A DNA stretch of 6,702 nt from an uncultured Oscillospiraceae bacterium (GTDB lineage Bacteria > Bacillota > Clostridia > Oscillospirales > Oscillospiraceae). The translations under genes were made by a program, and so were the position numbers. Positions 1-6,166 of the stretch are shown piece after piece (position 1 is the first letter of the stretch; every line of letters starts with the position of its first letter). Under the pieces are notes generated by a model. It made no database searches, was not told the origin of the DNA, and worked only from the letters and a program-made list of their open reading frames with translations. The stretch is from the NCBI GenBank assembly GCA_934675115.1, contig CAKUPH010000103.1:1-6702 (forward strand), written 5' to 3'.

Positions 1-18
1 ATGATGTTTTCCTCCTAT
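1..18 (-). promoter_or_regulatory. Ribosome binding site for a gene starting at the left edge
   Basis: On the minus strand an AGGAGG core lies at 11-16, followed by AAAACATCAT to the window edge. If the base just outside the window is G on the minus strand, an ATG would begin at position 2, giving 8 nt spacing, the same as for crt. The site is about 65 bases after the crt stop codon on the same strand, so it fits a downstream operon gene. In butyrate operons this would typically be another beta-oxidation-reversal gene such as hbd or bcd, but the gene itself is not visible. Confidence 0.5.
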
Positions 19-48
19 AAGAATGATTTTATGCAGATTTATGTGATC

Positions 49-66
49 CCGGGCACTCGCGCCCGG
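49..66 (-). other. Small GC hairpin between crt and the next gene
   Basis: CCGGGC (49-54) and GCCCGG (61-66) form a 6-bp inverted repeat around a 6-nt loop, just after the crt stop codon. No T-tract follows on the minus strand, so it does not look like an intrinsic terminator. It could be an intercistronic RNA-stability or processing hairpin, but that is a guess. Confidence 0.35.
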
Positions 67-79
67 CAGGTCAAGCGAG

Positions 80-856
80 TTACTTGTTCTGGAAGTTTTT
101 CTCTGCTCTCTTTTCGAGGAATGCTCCCATGCCCTCGTTCTTATCCTCTGTGCCGCAGCAGACACCGAAGGCCTCGGCCTCAAAGGCCGCGCCGGTGGCG
201 ATGTCGGTCTGCATGCCCATGCGGATGCAGCGCTTGGACTCGGCCACCGCGATGGGGGCGTTGGCGCAGATGGCGTTGGCCAGCTCCAGTGCCTTGTCCA
301 TCAGCTCCTCGGGGGGATACACTTCGCTGACAAGGCCGATGGCCTTGGCTTCCGCCGCGCCGATGGTCTTGGCCGTGAGGATCAGCTCCATGGCCTTGGA
401 CACGCCCACGATCCGGGGCAGGCGCTGCGTCCCGCCGAAGCCCGGGGTGATACCCAGGCCCACTTCCGGCTGGCCGAACTTGGCCTTTTCAGAGGCAAGG
501 CGGATGTCGCAGGCCATGCTCAGCTCGCAGCCGCCGCCGAGGGCGAAGCCGTTCACCGCCGCGATGACGGGCTTGGACAGGTTCTCCAGCCGCAGGAAAA
601 TGGACCCGCCGTGGACGCCGAACTTCTTGCCGTCGATGGCGGAAAAGCCCTTCATCTCGCCGATGTCCGCCCCCGCCACGAAGGAACGGCCAGCGCCGGT
701 GAGGATAACGGCCAGTACGCTGTCGTCCTGCTCCACCTTGGTGATCGCCTCGTCCAGATCGCACAGCACCTGCGTGTTCAGCGCGTTCAGCGCCTCCGGC
801 CGGTCGATGGTCAGGATCGCCACCGCGCCCTGCTGCTCATACTTTACGTAAGACAT
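80..856 (-). CDS. crt: Crotonase / 3-hydroxybutyryl-CoA dehydratase (short-chain enoyl-CoA hydratase)
   Basis: This 258-residue protein has the usual full length for the crotonase family. It reversibly converts 3-hydroxybutyryl-CoA to crotonyl-CoA, a cytosolic step of the acetyl-CoA to butyryl-CoA pathway. Visible signatures are the oxyanion-hole segment AGADI (61-65), the GGGCEL segment with Gly108 and catalytic Glu111, and FGQPEVGLG with catalytic Glu131. The glutamates match Glu144 and Glu164 of rat enoyl-CoA hydratase. The ATG at 854-856 has an AAAGGAGG site on the minus strand (core at 865-870, 8-nt spacing). A Rex-like operator lies about 115 bases upstream. A ribosome binding site beyond the stop suggests an operon running left. 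The family is certain. The butyrate role, rather than general fatty-acid or amino-acid degradation, is inferred from the Rex box and the likely taxon, because bcd, etf and hbd are not in view. Confidence 0.93.
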   Translation of the reverse strand: MSYVKYEQQGAVAILTIDRPEALNALNTQVLCDLDEAITKVEQDDSVLAVILTGAGRSFVAGADIGEMKGFSAIDGKKFGVHGGSIFLRLENLSKPVIAAVNGFALGGGCELSMACDIRLASEKAKFGQPEVGLGITPGFGGTQRLPRIVGVSKAMELILTAKTIGAAEAKAIGLVSEVYPPEELMDKALELANAICANAPIAVAESKRCIRMGMQTDIATGAAFEAEAFGVCCGTEDKNEGMGAFLEKRAEKNFQNK

Positions 857-970
857 AGGGATTGCCTCCTTTTATTTTTGGCACAAAATAGATGCTTGCA
901 TCATATCCTGCGCTCGTTTCACTGCTTGAAATTCCGTGCCGCTCAAGACACTAAAAAATCAGCGGGGGTA

Positions 971-988
971 TTGTTATTTTTTTAACAA
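971..988. promoter_or_regulatory. Rex-type redox operator upstream of crt
   Basis: The 18 bases TTGTTATTTTTTTAACAA match the clostridial Rex consensus TTGTTAANNNNTTAACAA at 13 of 14 defined positions. They sit inside a longer perfect inverted repeat, TATTGTTA (969-976) and TAACAATA (983-990), with a T6 spacer. Rex is an NADH-sensing repressor known in clostridia to control crt-bcd-etf-hbd butyryl-CoA operons. Binding here would repress crt at low NADH and release it at high NADH. The site is about 115 bases from the crt start, so it would act on a promoter further upstream than the leader. The match is seen; regulation by Rex is inferred. Confidence 0.68.
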
Positions 989-1122
989 TATTGCTTCTAA
1001 AAAAACTGCGGCCCTTTGCTCGTCATACTTTTAACGAAAATGCCGCATAAAAAGCAGCCCTACTGCCCCACTTTCGATTTGAGTCAAGTATACCCCTGGT
1101 TCTGTAAAAAAGCAAGACGAGT

Positions 1123-1140
1123 TTGTTAAATTTTTGACAC
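1123..1140. promoter_or_regulatory. Possible second, degenerate Rex-like site
   Basis: TTGTTAAATTTTTGACAC has a perfect left half (TTGTTAA) and a 5-of-7 right half compared with the clostridial Rex consensus. It overlaps a TTGACA hexamer at 1134-1139, which lacks a well-spaced -10 on the plus strand. It lies 134 bases beyond the better site. AT-rich sequence makes chance matches of this quality fairly likely. Confidence 0.3.
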
Positions 1141-1329
1141 CCACTTGCCAAATTTGCGCGCATATTCTCAGTATTTTTTATATATTTTCAACAAATTTCT
1201 TATTCTTTCTCGCTATTTTCCCCTTCACCCGCGCCTTATCTTCCTGATTCCTACAGCTTTGTCCGTTCGATCCGGCCCCGCGCCGCGCGTAAAAGCATCC
1301 GTTTTTTCACGCGCATAGAAAAGTGTTAT

Positions 1330-1357
1330 TTGCATTTTCAGGAAAATATGATATAGT
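1330..1357 (+). promoter_or_regulatory. Candidate sigma-A promoter of the CorC-like gene
   Basis: A TTGCAT hexamer (1330-1335) is separated by 16 bases from TATAGT (1352-1357), a 5-of-6 match to the -10 consensus. Transcription would begin near 1364, giving a leader of about 65 nt. This lies after the upstream in-frame ATG at 1360, which supports the ATG at 1429 as the true start. The -35 is weak (3 of 6). Confidence 0.5.
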
Positions 1358-1410
1358 ATATGATAAACTTGCCTGTGCTGTATGCAGCAAATCCAACAGG
1401 CCCATATTTT

Positions 1411-1416
1411 AGGAGG
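1411..1416 (+). promoter_or_regulatory. Ribosome binding site deciding the CorC-like start
   Basis: AGGAGG, extended by GT, precedes the ATG at 1429 by 12 nt (10 nt if the GT is counted). The spacing is long, but no closer in-frame start exists. The alternative ATG at 1360 has no such site. Confidence 0.7.
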
Positions 1417-1428
1417 GTACTTAGCTTC

Positions 1429-2775
1429 ATGGACGACCCGCTATTACCGATTATCGTACTGGTTATCCTGATCCTGATCAATGCGTTTTTCGCCGCCGCC
1501 GAGATCGCCGTCATCTCCCTGTCCGAGACAAAGCTCCGCAGGCAGGCAGAAGAGGGCGACAAAAAAGCAAAAAAACTGCTCCGCCTAATGCAGGCCCCCG
1601 ACAACTTTCTGTCTGCCATCCAGATCGCCATCACACTGGCCGGTTTCCTCTCCTCCGCCTTCGCCGCCGACAGCTTTTCCGACCCGCTGGTCCGCTGGCT
1701 CACCGAGGATAAGGGCTTTACCGCCATCCCGGCCGGGACACTGAACACCATCATGGTGGTGCTCATCACCGTCGTGCTGTCCTACTTCAGCCTTGTGCTG
1801 GGCGAACTGGTGCCCAAGCGCATCGCCATGAAAAAAACCGAGGCCGTAGCCCGGGCGACCGTGGGCGCAGTCGCTGCGGTGGCCGTCGTCTTTCGCCCTG
1901 TGATCTGGCTGCTGTCCAAATCCACCAACGGCGTGCTGCGCCTGCTCCACATCGACCCCAAGGCCGACGAGGAGGACGTCAGCGAGGACGAGATCCGCAT
2001 GATGGTGGATCTGGGCGAGGAGCGCGGCGCCATCGAATCCTCCGAAAAAGAGTTGATCGAAAATATTTTTGAGTTCAACAACACCACTGCCGAGGACGTG
2101 ATGATCCACCGCACCGATATGGTCATGGTGTGGGCGGAGGACACCGGCGACGAGGTGCTGTCCACCATCCGGGCGTCCGGCCTGTCCCGCTTCCCCGTGT
2201 ACGAGGAGGACGCCGATGACATTATCGGTATCCTGAACACCCGGGACTACCTGCTCAACGCCCAGTCCCCCCGGCCCAAATCCGTCCGGGAGCTGCTCCG
2301 TCCGGCCTACTTCGTCCCCGAATCGGTACGCACCGACGTGCTGTTCCGGGATATGCAGAGCAAAAAGGTCCACATGGCTATCGTGGTGGACGAATACGGC
2401 GGGACCTCCGGCCTTGTGACTATGGAGGACCTGCTGGAGGAGATCGTGGGCAACATCTACGACGAGTTCGACCCTCAGGAGGAAAAGGACATCGAGCAGG
2501 TGAGCGAGAACCTCTGGCGCATCGCCGGGTCCTGCGAGCTGGAGAAGGTCAGCGAGGCCCTCGGCGTGGAGTTCCCCGAGGACGAGGAGTCCGACACGCT
2601 GGGCGGCCTTGTCTTTGCCCAGCTGTCCGTCATTCCCGAGGACGGCAGCCAACTGGAGGTGGACACCTGCGGGCTGCACATTCAGGTACAGAACTTCACC
2701 GACCGCCGGGTGGAGTGGGCGCTGGTGTCGAAGCTGCCCCCCGCCGAGGGCGAGGAGCCGGAAAAGGACGACTGA
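1429..2775 (+). CDS. CNNM/CorC (HlyC) family membrane protein with tandem CBS domains, putative Mg2+ exporter
   Basis: The 448-residue protein has the family's standard order. The N-terminal DUF21/CNNM membrane domain has hydrophobic segments near 5-28, 62-80, 105-127 and 144-164, and the signature LGELVPKRIA (124-133). Two CBS domains follow (about 218-275 and 283-340); the second ends in the hallmark VDEYGGTSGLVTMEDLLEEI (320-339). A C-terminal CorC_HlyC transporter-associated domain spans about 355-435, with an acidic tail. Relatives are implicated in magnesium or cobalt efflux, with the CBS pair sensing adenine nucleotide. The older label 'hemolysin' is probably wrong. The start is the ATG after AGGAGG; reading from 1360 would add 23 residues before the first membrane segment and begin upstream of the likely transcription start. 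It stands alone between a promoter and a strong terminator. The family is sure; the ion is not. Confidence 0.92.
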   Translation: MDDPLLPIIVLVILILINAFFAAAEIAVISLSETKLRRQAEEGDKKAKKLLRLMQAPDNFLSAIQIAITLAGFLSSAFAADSFSDPLVRWLTEDKGFTAIPAGTLNTIMVVLITVVLSYFSLVLGELVPKRIAMKKTEAVARATVGAVAAVAVVFRPVIWLLSKSTNGVLRLLHIDPKADEEDVSEDEIRMMVDLGEERGAIESSEKELIENIFEFNNTTAEDVMIHRTDMVMVWAEDTGDEVLSTIRASGLSRFPVYEEDADDIIGILNTRDYLLNAQSPRPKSVRELLRPAYFVPESVRTDVLFRDMQSKKVHMAIVVDEYGGTSGLVTMEDLLEEIVGNIYDEFDPQEEKDIEQVSENLWRIAGSCELEKVSEALGVEFPEDEESDTLGGLVFAQLSVIPEDGSQLEVDTCGLHIQVQNFTDRRVEWALVSKLPPAEGEEPEKDD

Positions 2776-2788
2776 ACCCATACCCGCT

Positions 2789-2835
2789 GAGAGCCGCGGC
2801 GCGCAAGCGCCGCGGCTCTCTCTTTCCCTGCTTTT
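2789..2835 (+). terminator. Strong intrinsic terminator after the CorC-like gene
   Basis: A perfect 14-bp stem (2789-2802 with 2807-2820) closes on a GCAA loop of GNRA type. A pyrimidine-rich tail ending in TTTTT (2832-2836) follows. It starts 13 bases after the stop codon. The U-tract is interrupted by CCCTGC, but the very GC-rich stem should compensate. Confidence 0.88.
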
Positions 2836-2887
2836 TACCTTATTTTTACCATAGAATATTTATTTCACGTTTTTACATCCGGCGATA

Positions 2888-2916
2888 TTGCCAAACGCTC
2901 CGGAACATAGTATGAT
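2888..2916 (+). promoter_or_regulatory. Sigma-A promoter of pyruvate kinase
   Basis: TTGCCA (2888-2893) and TATGAT (2911-2916) are each 5-of-6 matches to consensus, with the ideal 17-bp spacer. Transcription would start near 2923, leaving a leader of about 50 nt. The in-frame ATG at 2888 falls inside the -35, so it cannot be the start of the protein made from this promoter. Confidence 0.8.
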
Positions 2917-2962
2917 TGCTCTGTTTGAAAGCAGAATAAATACCGCCCTCAGTGAGCGCAAC

Positions 2963-2968
2963 AGGAGG
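2963..2968 (+). promoter_or_regulatory. Ribosome binding site of pyruvate kinase
   Basis: AGGAGG lies 6 nt before the ATG at 2975. Together with the conserved MRKTKIVCTLGP N-terminus, it fixes the start well downstream of the longest open frame. Confidence 0.9.
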
Positions 2969-2974
2969 ATCATT

Positions 2975-4393
2975 ATGAGAAAAACAAAAATCGTCTGCAC
3001 CCTCGGCCCCGCCTCCGGCGACGAGGCCACCATGGAACAGCTCATTCTGGCCGGCATGGACGCCGCCCGGTTCAACTTCTCCCACGGCACTCACGAAACG
3101 CATCTGGCCATGCTCACCCGCTTTAAGCGCGTCCGGGACAATCTGGGCCGCCCGGTGGCCACCATTCTGGACACCAAAGGCCCGGAGATCCGCATCCGTA
3201 CCTTCGCGGACGGCCCGGTGACGCTGACGGCAGGCGCGCCCTTCACCCTCACCACCGACGACGTGCCCGGCGACGGGGCCCGTGTTTCCGTCACCCACAT
3301 CAACCTCTGCAACGAGCTGGAGCCGGGCTGCCGGGTGCTCATCGACGACGGCCTTGTGGAGCTGAAGGTGACGGAGGTGGGCGGCCACGACATCCACTGC
3401 ACCGTCGTCACTGGCGGCGTCCTCTCCGACAACAAGAGCATCAACATCCCCGGCGTGTCCATCTCCCTGCCCGCCCTCACCGACCGGGACCGGGACGACC
3501 TGCGCTTCGCCGTGGAGAACGACTTTGACTTCGTCGCCGCCTCCTTCGTCCGCCGGGCCTCCGACGTGGCGGAGATCCGCGCTTTCCTCGACGAGTGCGG
3601 CGGACAGTCCATCGGCATCATCTCCAAAATCGAGAACCGGGAGGGCGTGGACAATCTGGGCGGCATCATCGCCGCCTCCGACGGCATCATGGTTGCCCGT
3701 GGCGATCTGGGCGTGGAGATCCCCGCCCACGAGGTGCCCATCCTCCAGAAGCGGATGATCAAGGCCGCCGTCCGGGCAGGCAAGCACGTCATCACCGCCA
3801 CCCAGATGCTGGACTCCATGATCCGCAACCCCCGGCCCACCCGCGCCGAGGTGTCCGACGTGGCCAACGCCGTCTTTGACGGCACCAGCTGCATCATGCT
3901 CTCCGGCGAGACCGCCTCCGGCAAATACCCGGTGGAGGCCCTGCGCACCATGGCGGACATCGCCGTGGCCGCCGAGGAGTCCATCGACTACTGGAAGCGG
4001 TTCCGCAACAACGCCTTCGATCAGGCCCACTCCATCACCGACGCCATCAGCCACACCAGCTGCCTGACCGCCATGGATCTGGAGGCCGCCGCCATCCTCA
4101 CCCCCACGCAGGCGGGCTACACCGCCCGGATGATTTCCCGGTTCCACCCGGGCTGTCTCGTGGTGGCCATGACCACCCAGGAGCGGGTCCGCCGCCAGCT
4201 GGCCATCGCCTGGGGCGTGGTACCCTGCCTTACCGGCTCGGTGGACTCCACCGACCGGCTGTTCGCTCTGTGCATGGATCTGGCGAAGAAGGAGGGGCTC
4301 GTCCAGCCCGGGGAGACGGTGGTCATCACCGCCGGCGTCCCCATTGGCAAGAGCGGCTCCACCAACCTCATCAAGGTGCAGACCGTAAAATAA
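2975..4393 (+). CDS. pyk: Pyruvate kinase
   Basis: This 472-residue cytosolic enzyme transfers phosphate from PEP to ADP, giving pyruvate and ATP at the end of glycolysis. The N-terminus KTKIVCTLGPAS is the classic start of the barrel domain. Active-site residues are visible: Arg32, Asn34 and Ser36 in RFNFSHG; Asp66 and Thr67 in LDTKGPE; Lys218 and metal ligand Glu220 in the signature IGIISKIENREGV (213-225); Asp244 in ARGDLG; and Thr276 in TATQM. Domain B spans about 69-166 and the C domain about 340-472. Glu71 corresponds to rabbit Glu117, the residue linked to potassium dependence, so a K+-dependent enzyme is expected. The length is that of the core enzyme; the extra C-terminal PEP-utiliser-like domain of Bacillus enzymes is absent. 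The gene has its own promoter. The sdaAB genes follow after 140 bases with no clear terminator, so read-through is possible. Confidence 0.97.
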   Translation: MRKTKIVCTLGPASGDEATMEQLILAGMDAARFNFSHGTHETHLAMLTRFKRVRDNLGRPVATILDTKGPEIRIRTFADGPVTLTAGAPFTLTTDDVPGDGARVSVTHINLCNELEPGCRVLIDDGLVELKVTEVGGHDIHCTVVTGGVLSDNKSINIPGVSISLPALTDRDRDDLRFAVENDFDFVAASFVRRASDVAEIRAFLDECGGQSIGIISKIENREGVDNLGGIIAASDGIMVARGDLGVEIPAHEVPILQKRMIKAAVRAGKHVITATQMLDSMIRNPRPTRAEVSDVANAVFDGTSCIMLSGETASGKYPVEALRTMADIAVAAEESIDYWKRFRNNAFDQAHSITDAISHTSCLTAMDLEAAAILTPTQAGYTARMISRFHPGCLVVAMTTQERVRRQLAIAWGVVPCLTGSVDSTDRLFALCMDLAKKEGLVQPGETVVITAGVPIGKSGSTNLIKVQTVK

Positions 4394-4533
4394 GGCGATA
4401 CATCCCCGGGCGGATTCGCCCTGCGGCAAGGTTTTCACTGACGTGAAAACACTTGTACGCCGCATCCGCGGCGGCGCTTCGCGCTGGACGACGGCCCCGC
4501 CGCGCATCTCTTCAAAAAGGATCTGCTTCAATT
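4394..4533 (+). promoter_or_regulatory. Structured leader between pyk and sdaAB
   Basis: This 140-base gap holds a 5-bp hairpin GGGCG/CGCCC (4408-4412/4417-4421); a perfect 20-base inverted repeat, GTTTTCAC-TGAC-GTGAAAAC (4431-4450); and a GC-rich stretch that can fold (GCCGC/GCGGC at 4459-4463/4468-4472, or GCGGCGG/CCGCCGC at 4468-4474/4497-4503). No good sigma-A promoter or T-tracted terminator was seen. The 4431-4450 repeat could be an operator or an RNA hairpin. The sdaAB ribosome binding site (AAAAAGGA, ending 4521) is weak and 12 nt from the ATG. Confidence 0.45.
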
Positions 4534-5199
4534 ATGAACATTTTCGACATTATGGGGCCTATTATGGTGGGGCCGTCGTCGTCCCACACCGCCGGAGCGG
4601 CCCGGATGGGCCGGGTGGCCCGGCATCTGCTGGGCAGTCAGCCCGCCCGGGCTGAGATCCTGCTCCACGGCTCCTTCGCCGCCACCGGCACCGGCCACGG
4701 CACCGACCGGGCCATCGTGGCCGGTCTGCTGGACATGGCTCCCGATCACCCGGACATCCCCCGGAGCTTCCAGCTGGCCAAGGAGGCCGGGATGGAGGTA
4801 TCCATCCGCACGGTGGAGCTTCCCAACGCCCACCCCAACACCGCCGTCATGAATCTGGACAACGGCCGGGGCCGGATCCTGTCCGTCTGCGCCTCCTCGC
4901 TGGGCGGCGGCCGCATCCGCGTCAACTCCATCGACGGCATGGACGCCGCCTTTTCCGGCGAAATGCCCACCCTCATCATCCGCAACGAGGACAAGCCCGG
5001 CATCGTCTCTGAGGTCAGTTCCCTGATCTCCCGCTACGGGGCCAACATCGCCACCATGCAGCTTTACCGGGACCGCCGGGGCGGGCTGGCGGTGATGGTC
5101 ATGGAGTTTGACGCGGGGCTCCCGCCGGAGCTGATCCAGACCCTGTCCGGCCTGTCCGGCGTGGTGCGGTGCACCTATCTCGACATGAAGGAGAATTGA
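4534..5199 (+). CDS. sdaAB: L-serine dehydratase, iron-sulphur-dependent, beta subunit
   Basis: The 221-residue subunit works with the alpha subunit encoded next door to deaminate L-serine to pyruvate and ammonia in the cytosol. The N-terminus MNIFDIMGP, followed by GPSSSHTAGA (13-22) and HGSFAATGTGHGTD (45-58), is characteristic of the beta domain. An ACT regulatory domain closes the protein (about 146-219, IIRNEDKPGIVSEVSSLI and onward); in this family it is thought to bind serine or a related effector. The ATG at 4534 was chosen because it gives the conserved start. The in-frame ATG at 4453 would add 27 arginine/alanine-rich residues with no family resemblance. It is followed two bases later by sdaAA. 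The weak, distant ribosome binding site is unusual next to the strong ones elsewhere in the window. Confidence 0.95.
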   Translation: MNIFDIMGPIMVGPSSSHTAGAARMGRVARHLLGSQPARAEILLHGSFAATGTGHGTDRAIVAGLLDMAPDHPDIPRSFQLAKEAGMEVSIRTVELPNAHPNTAVMNLDNGRGRILSVCASSLGGGRIRVNSIDGMDAAFSGEMPTLIIRNEDKPGIVSEVSSLISRYGANIATMQLYRDRRGGLAVMVMEFDAGLPPELIQTLSGLSGVVRCTYLDMKEN

Positions 5200-5201
5200 C
5201 C

Positions 5202-6050
5202 ATGTCTTTCCAATCAGTTGAGCACCTTCTGGCCGCTGCGGCGGACAAGCCCCTGTGGCAGGCCGTGCTGGACGACGACTGTCAGGACCGGGGCGTCTCC
5301 TCCACTGCCAGCATGGTAAAAATGACCGGCATGTGGGCGGCCATGTGCCGCTCTGTGGCGGATTACAATCCGGAGCGCCGCTCATCCTCCGGACTGTCCG
5401 GCGGACAGGGGGCAAAAATGGAGGCCGCCGCCGATCCGCTGTGCGGCCCGTTCCTGCAATCCGTCATCGCCACCGCCCTGAAGGTGGGCGAGCACAACGC
5501 CTGCATGGGCCGCATCGTGGCCGCCCCCACCGCCGGGGCCAGCGGCGTCATGCCCGCCGTGCTGCTCCCGCTCAAAAAGCGGGACGCCCTGTCCGACAAA
5601 ACTATGGTGGAGTGCCTGTACGTGGCCGCCGGATTCGGTCAGGTCATCGCCGCCCGGGCCTCCATCTCCGGCGCGGAAGGCGGCTGTCAGGCGGAGGTGG
5701 GCTCCGCCTCCGGCATGGCCGCAGCCGCCCTTGTCCACGCCCGTGGGGGCACCCCCGCCCAGATGGCCGCCGCCTGCGCCATGGCCCTCCAGAACGTGCT
5801 GGGTCTGGTGTGCGACCCGGTGGCCGGACTGGTGGAGGTGCCCTGCGTCAAGCGCAACGTCATGGGCGCGGTGAACGCCATGGCCTGCGCGGACATGGCG
5901 CTGGCGGGCGTGACCGGCGCGATTCCCTGCGACGAGGTCATCGACGCCATGGCCGCCGTGGGACGCAGCCTACCCGCCGCCCTGCGGGAGACGGGAGAGG
6001 GCGGGCTGGCCGCAAGCCCCACGGGGAGAAAGATTGCCGAAGGGCAATAA
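5202..6050 (+). CDS. sdaAA: L-serine dehydratase, iron-sulphur-dependent, alpha (catalytic) subunit
   Basis: This 282-residue catalytic subunit carries the oxygen-sensitive [4Fe-4S] cluster that removes water from L-serine. Three cysteines, Cys162 (GGCQAEVG), Cys204 (LVCDPVAG) and Cys215 (VEVPCVKR), are spaced 42 and 11 residues apart. That is exactly the spacing of cluster ligands 343, 385 and 396 in the Legionella single-chain enzyme. Other conserved blocks are SSSGLSGGQGAKM (61-73) and APTAGASGVMPAVL (108-121). The ATG at 5202 has AAGGAG (5188-5193) inside the last codons of sdaAB, so the subunits are probably translationally coupled. Unlike the single-chain Legionella enzyme, whose C-terminal cysteine reaches the active site, this chain ends in GQ without a cysteine. 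An inverted repeat with a T-rich tail starts one base after the stop. The cluster implies an anaerobic lifestyle. Confidence 0.96.
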   Translation: MSFQSVEHLLAAAADKPLWQAVLDDDCQDRGVSSTASMVKMTGMWAAMCRSVADYNPERRSSSGLSGGQGAKMEAAADPLCGPFLQSVIATALKVGEHNACMGRIVAAPTAGASGVMPAVLLPLKKRDALSDKTMVECLYVAAGFGQVIAARASISGAEGGCQAEVGSASGMAAAALVHARGGTPAQMAAACAMALQNVLGLVCDPVAGLVEVPCVKRNVMGAVNAMACADMALAGVTGAIPCDEVIDAMAAVGRSLPAALRETGEGGLAASPTGRKIAEGQ

Positions 6051-6051
6051 A

Positions 6052-6090
6052 GTTCAAAGGCCAACGGCCTTTGAACCTCTTTTCTTCTTT
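6052..6090 (+). terminator. Intrinsic terminator of the sdaAB-sdaAA unit
   Basis: GTTCAAAGGCC (6052-6062) and GGCCTTTGAAC (6066-6076) form a perfect 11-bp stem with an AAC loop, directly followed by the T-rich tail CTCTTTTCTTCTTT. It begins one base after the sdaAA stop codon. Confidence 0.7.
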
Positions 6091-6114
6091 CGAAAGAAGG
6101 AAAAAGAAGAGGTT
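6074..6114. repeat. 41-base imperfect palindrome overlapping the terminator
   Basis: The outer arms AACCTCTT (6074-6081) and AAGAGGTT (6107-6114) enclose a perfect 16-base palindrome, CTTCTTTCGAAAGAAG (6084-6099). It shares AAC (6074-6076) with the 3' arm of the terminator stem and takes up its T-tract, so the two folds compete. Confidence 0.6.
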
Positions 6115-6128
6115 TCGCCTGCGGGCGA

Positions 6129-6156
6129 GTTCCTTTTCGCTCGTGCGAAAAGGAAC
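6129..6156. repeat. 12-bp perfect hairpin
   Basis: GTTCCTTTTCGC (6129-6140) and GCGAAAAGGAAC (6145-6156) pair perfectly around a TCGT loop. The repeat is followed by CAAAAGCACGC. That flank is an imperfect inverted match to the sequence before the last hairpin of the window (6650-6664). Confidence 0.75.
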
Positions 6157-6166
6157 CAAAAGCACG

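Larger units (their letters stand above)
857..1428. other. Divergent AT-rich regulatory region between crt and the CorC-like gene
   Basis: These 572 bases hold no credible gene. Going right they contain the crt ribosome binding site (865-870); a 12-bp palindrome GATGCTTGCATC (891-902); the Rex-like operator (971-988); a degenerate second copy (1123-1140); a run of AT-rich sequence to about 1210; a short GC-rich patch with the imperfect repeat GCGCGT/ACGCGC (1285-1290/1309-1314); and the promoter of the rightward gene (1330-1357). No convincing -35/-10 pair was found for crt. A TATGAT on the minus strand at 900-905 has no good -35 partner. Confidence 0.7.

Noticed and set aside
84..851. Long plus-strand open frame across crt
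   Set aside because: It is the mirror of the crotonase gene, which has full family motifs and a good ribosome binding site. The plus-strand frame arises from GC-rich third positions.
900..928. Minus-strand TATGAT as the crt promoter
   Set aside because: The hexamer 17 bases upstream (CAAGCA) matches the -35 consensus at only 2 of 6 positions, and there is no extended -10.
1134..1168. TTGACA with TATTCT as a plus-strand promoter
   Set aside because: The spacer is 23 bases (21 for CATATT), too long for sigma-A.
1585..2781. 398-residue minus-strand open frame across the CorC-like gene
   Set aside because: Antisense shadow of a well-supported membrane protein; no membrane or domain features of its own.
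4408..4434. Intrinsic terminator after pyk
   Set aside because: The stem is only 5 bp and the nearest T-run is TTTT 10 bases later, inside another inverted repeat. It is too weak to call.
2873..4531. 552-residue minus-strand open frame across pyk
   Set aside because: It lies opposite an unambiguous pyruvate kinase. The translation is low-complexity Gly/His/Asp/Val typical of antisense frames in GC-rich DNA.
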